In this document: positions 5,931-6,331 of the stretch, piece by piece
How the letters are laid out: every line of letters starts with the position of its first letter
How positions within the stretch are numbered: the first letter of the stretch is position 1
Assembly: GCA_903826715.1 (NCBI GenBank)
Contig: CAIKFN010000001.1
Span: 1 to 6,331 of the forward strand
DNA from: an uncultured Actinomycetes bacterium
GTDB taxonomy: Bacteria > Actinomycetota > Acidimicrobiia > Acidimicrobiales > RAAP-2
Length of the DNA: 6,331 nt
Reading direction: 5' to 3'
Translations under genes and position numbers: made by a program
The notes under the pieces: generated by a model
The model's database searches: none
Told to the model about the DNA's origin: nothing
What the model saw: only the letters and a program-made list of their open reading frames with translations

Positions 5931-6331
5931 GCGATACAACCATCCGTACCGCTGAGCGCATTGAGCTACTTGTCGCAGACACCTCAGAAGGTGCACAGGA
6001 ACTAAAGCGCCGAGAAGCAACGGGCAAGGATGAGCTTGGTCGCGAGCTCGGTTCTGTACTTCGAATTGACGGTTTAACACTCGACCCAAACTCAATTGAC
6101 TTTGAGCGTAATGACGATGAGACAATGATCATCAACATGGGCCCAAGTCACCCATCAACTCACGGTGTGCTTCGCATCATGCTCGAACTTGACGGTGAGT
6201 TCGTTCTTCGCTCTAAGACAGTTATTGGTTACTTGCACACTGGAATGGAAAAGACTGGTGAAGCACTTAGCTACGTTCAAGGCGGCACGAACGTAACTCG
6301 TATGGACTACTTAAGTCCTGTCATCAACGAA
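5927..6331 (+). CDS. nuoD: NADH-quinone oxidoreductase subunit D (N-terminal part, cut by window edge)
   Basis: NuoD is the 49-kDa-type subunit of complex I and forms the quinone-binding pocket together with NuoB. Only the first 135 codons are present; the frame is open to the last base. The diagnostic block begins at residue 67: MIINMGPSHPSTHGVLRIML (67-86), then IGYLHTGMEKTGEALSYVQG (100-119) and TRMDYLSPVINE (124-135). The HPSTHG loop (75-80) carries the conserved histidines near the quinone head group. The ATG at 5927 overlaps the nuoC TGA as ATGA, and an AGG at 5918-5920 may serve as a weak ribosome binding site. About 66 residues precede the conserved block, polar and predicted helical at first, which is longer than in compact homologues such as the Thermus Nqo4. 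Confidence 0.96.
   Translation, partial: MSDTTIRTAERIELLVADTSEGAQELKRREATGKDELGRELGSVLRIDGLTLDPNSIDFERNDDETMIINMGPSHPSTHGVLRIMLELDGEFVLRSKTVIGYLHTGMEKTGEALSYVQGGTNVTRMDYLSPVINE

Noticed and set aside
5748..6138. Open frames on - opposite nuoC and nuoD
   Set aside because: They are antisense to the strongly conserved NuoC signature and the NuoD N-terminus and show no motifs of their own.
1..6331. A mobile element, CRISPR array, tRNA or novel defence system
   Set aside because: I found no transposase or integrase-like product, no regularly spaced repeats, no tRNA-like cloverleaf and no toxin or nuclease motif; base and codon use look uniform across the window.

Overview
The window reads as an ordinary chromosomal segment of an actinobacterium with moderate GC, a little under half by eye. 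Three things point there: an actinobacterial-type HemB metal site, NADH dehydrogenase (complex I) subunits that look actinobacterial, and heavy use of GTG starts with hardly any Shine-Dalgarno sequences. The NuoB sequence and the short NuoC suggest to me the Acidimicrobiia side of the phylum, for example low-GC aquatic lineages. That placement is inference and was not tested by any search.

Layout, left to right. Bases 1-48 may hold the last codons of an upstream gene, possibly hemD. hemB (53-1033, +) encodes porphobilinogen synthase. Next is an unrecognised single-pass membrane protein (1052-2146, +) with a PH-like cytoplasmic N-terminus and an extracytoplasmic C-terminal domain. Its 3' end overlaps by 23 bp the 3' end of a gene on the other strand. 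That strand carries a two-gene unit read right to left: a geranylgeranyl-reductase-family flavoprotein resembling the menaquinone reductase MenJ (4324-2987), then, 5 nt later, an FTR1/EfeU-type iron permease (2981-2124). A 104-bp divergent intergenic region (4325-4428) separates it from the start of the nuo operon on +: nuoA, nuoB, nuoC and the first 135 codons of nuoD, which runs off the window. nuoB/nuoC and nuoC/nuoD overlap by 4 bp (GTGA and ATGA).

The genes share a respiratory theme: heme synthesis, iron supply, quinone tailoring and complex I. I see no mobile element, CRISPR array, RNA gene or defence system, and every gap between genes is shorter than 300 bases. The least ordinary signals are regulatory. 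An identical 10-mer containing a TAGGCT -10-like hexamer lies exactly 6 nt before the GTG starts of both hemB and the reductase gene, which fits leaderless promoters. A 34-bp dyad lies between the reductase gene and nuoA. The unrecognised membrane protein is the only gene whose function I cannot name.
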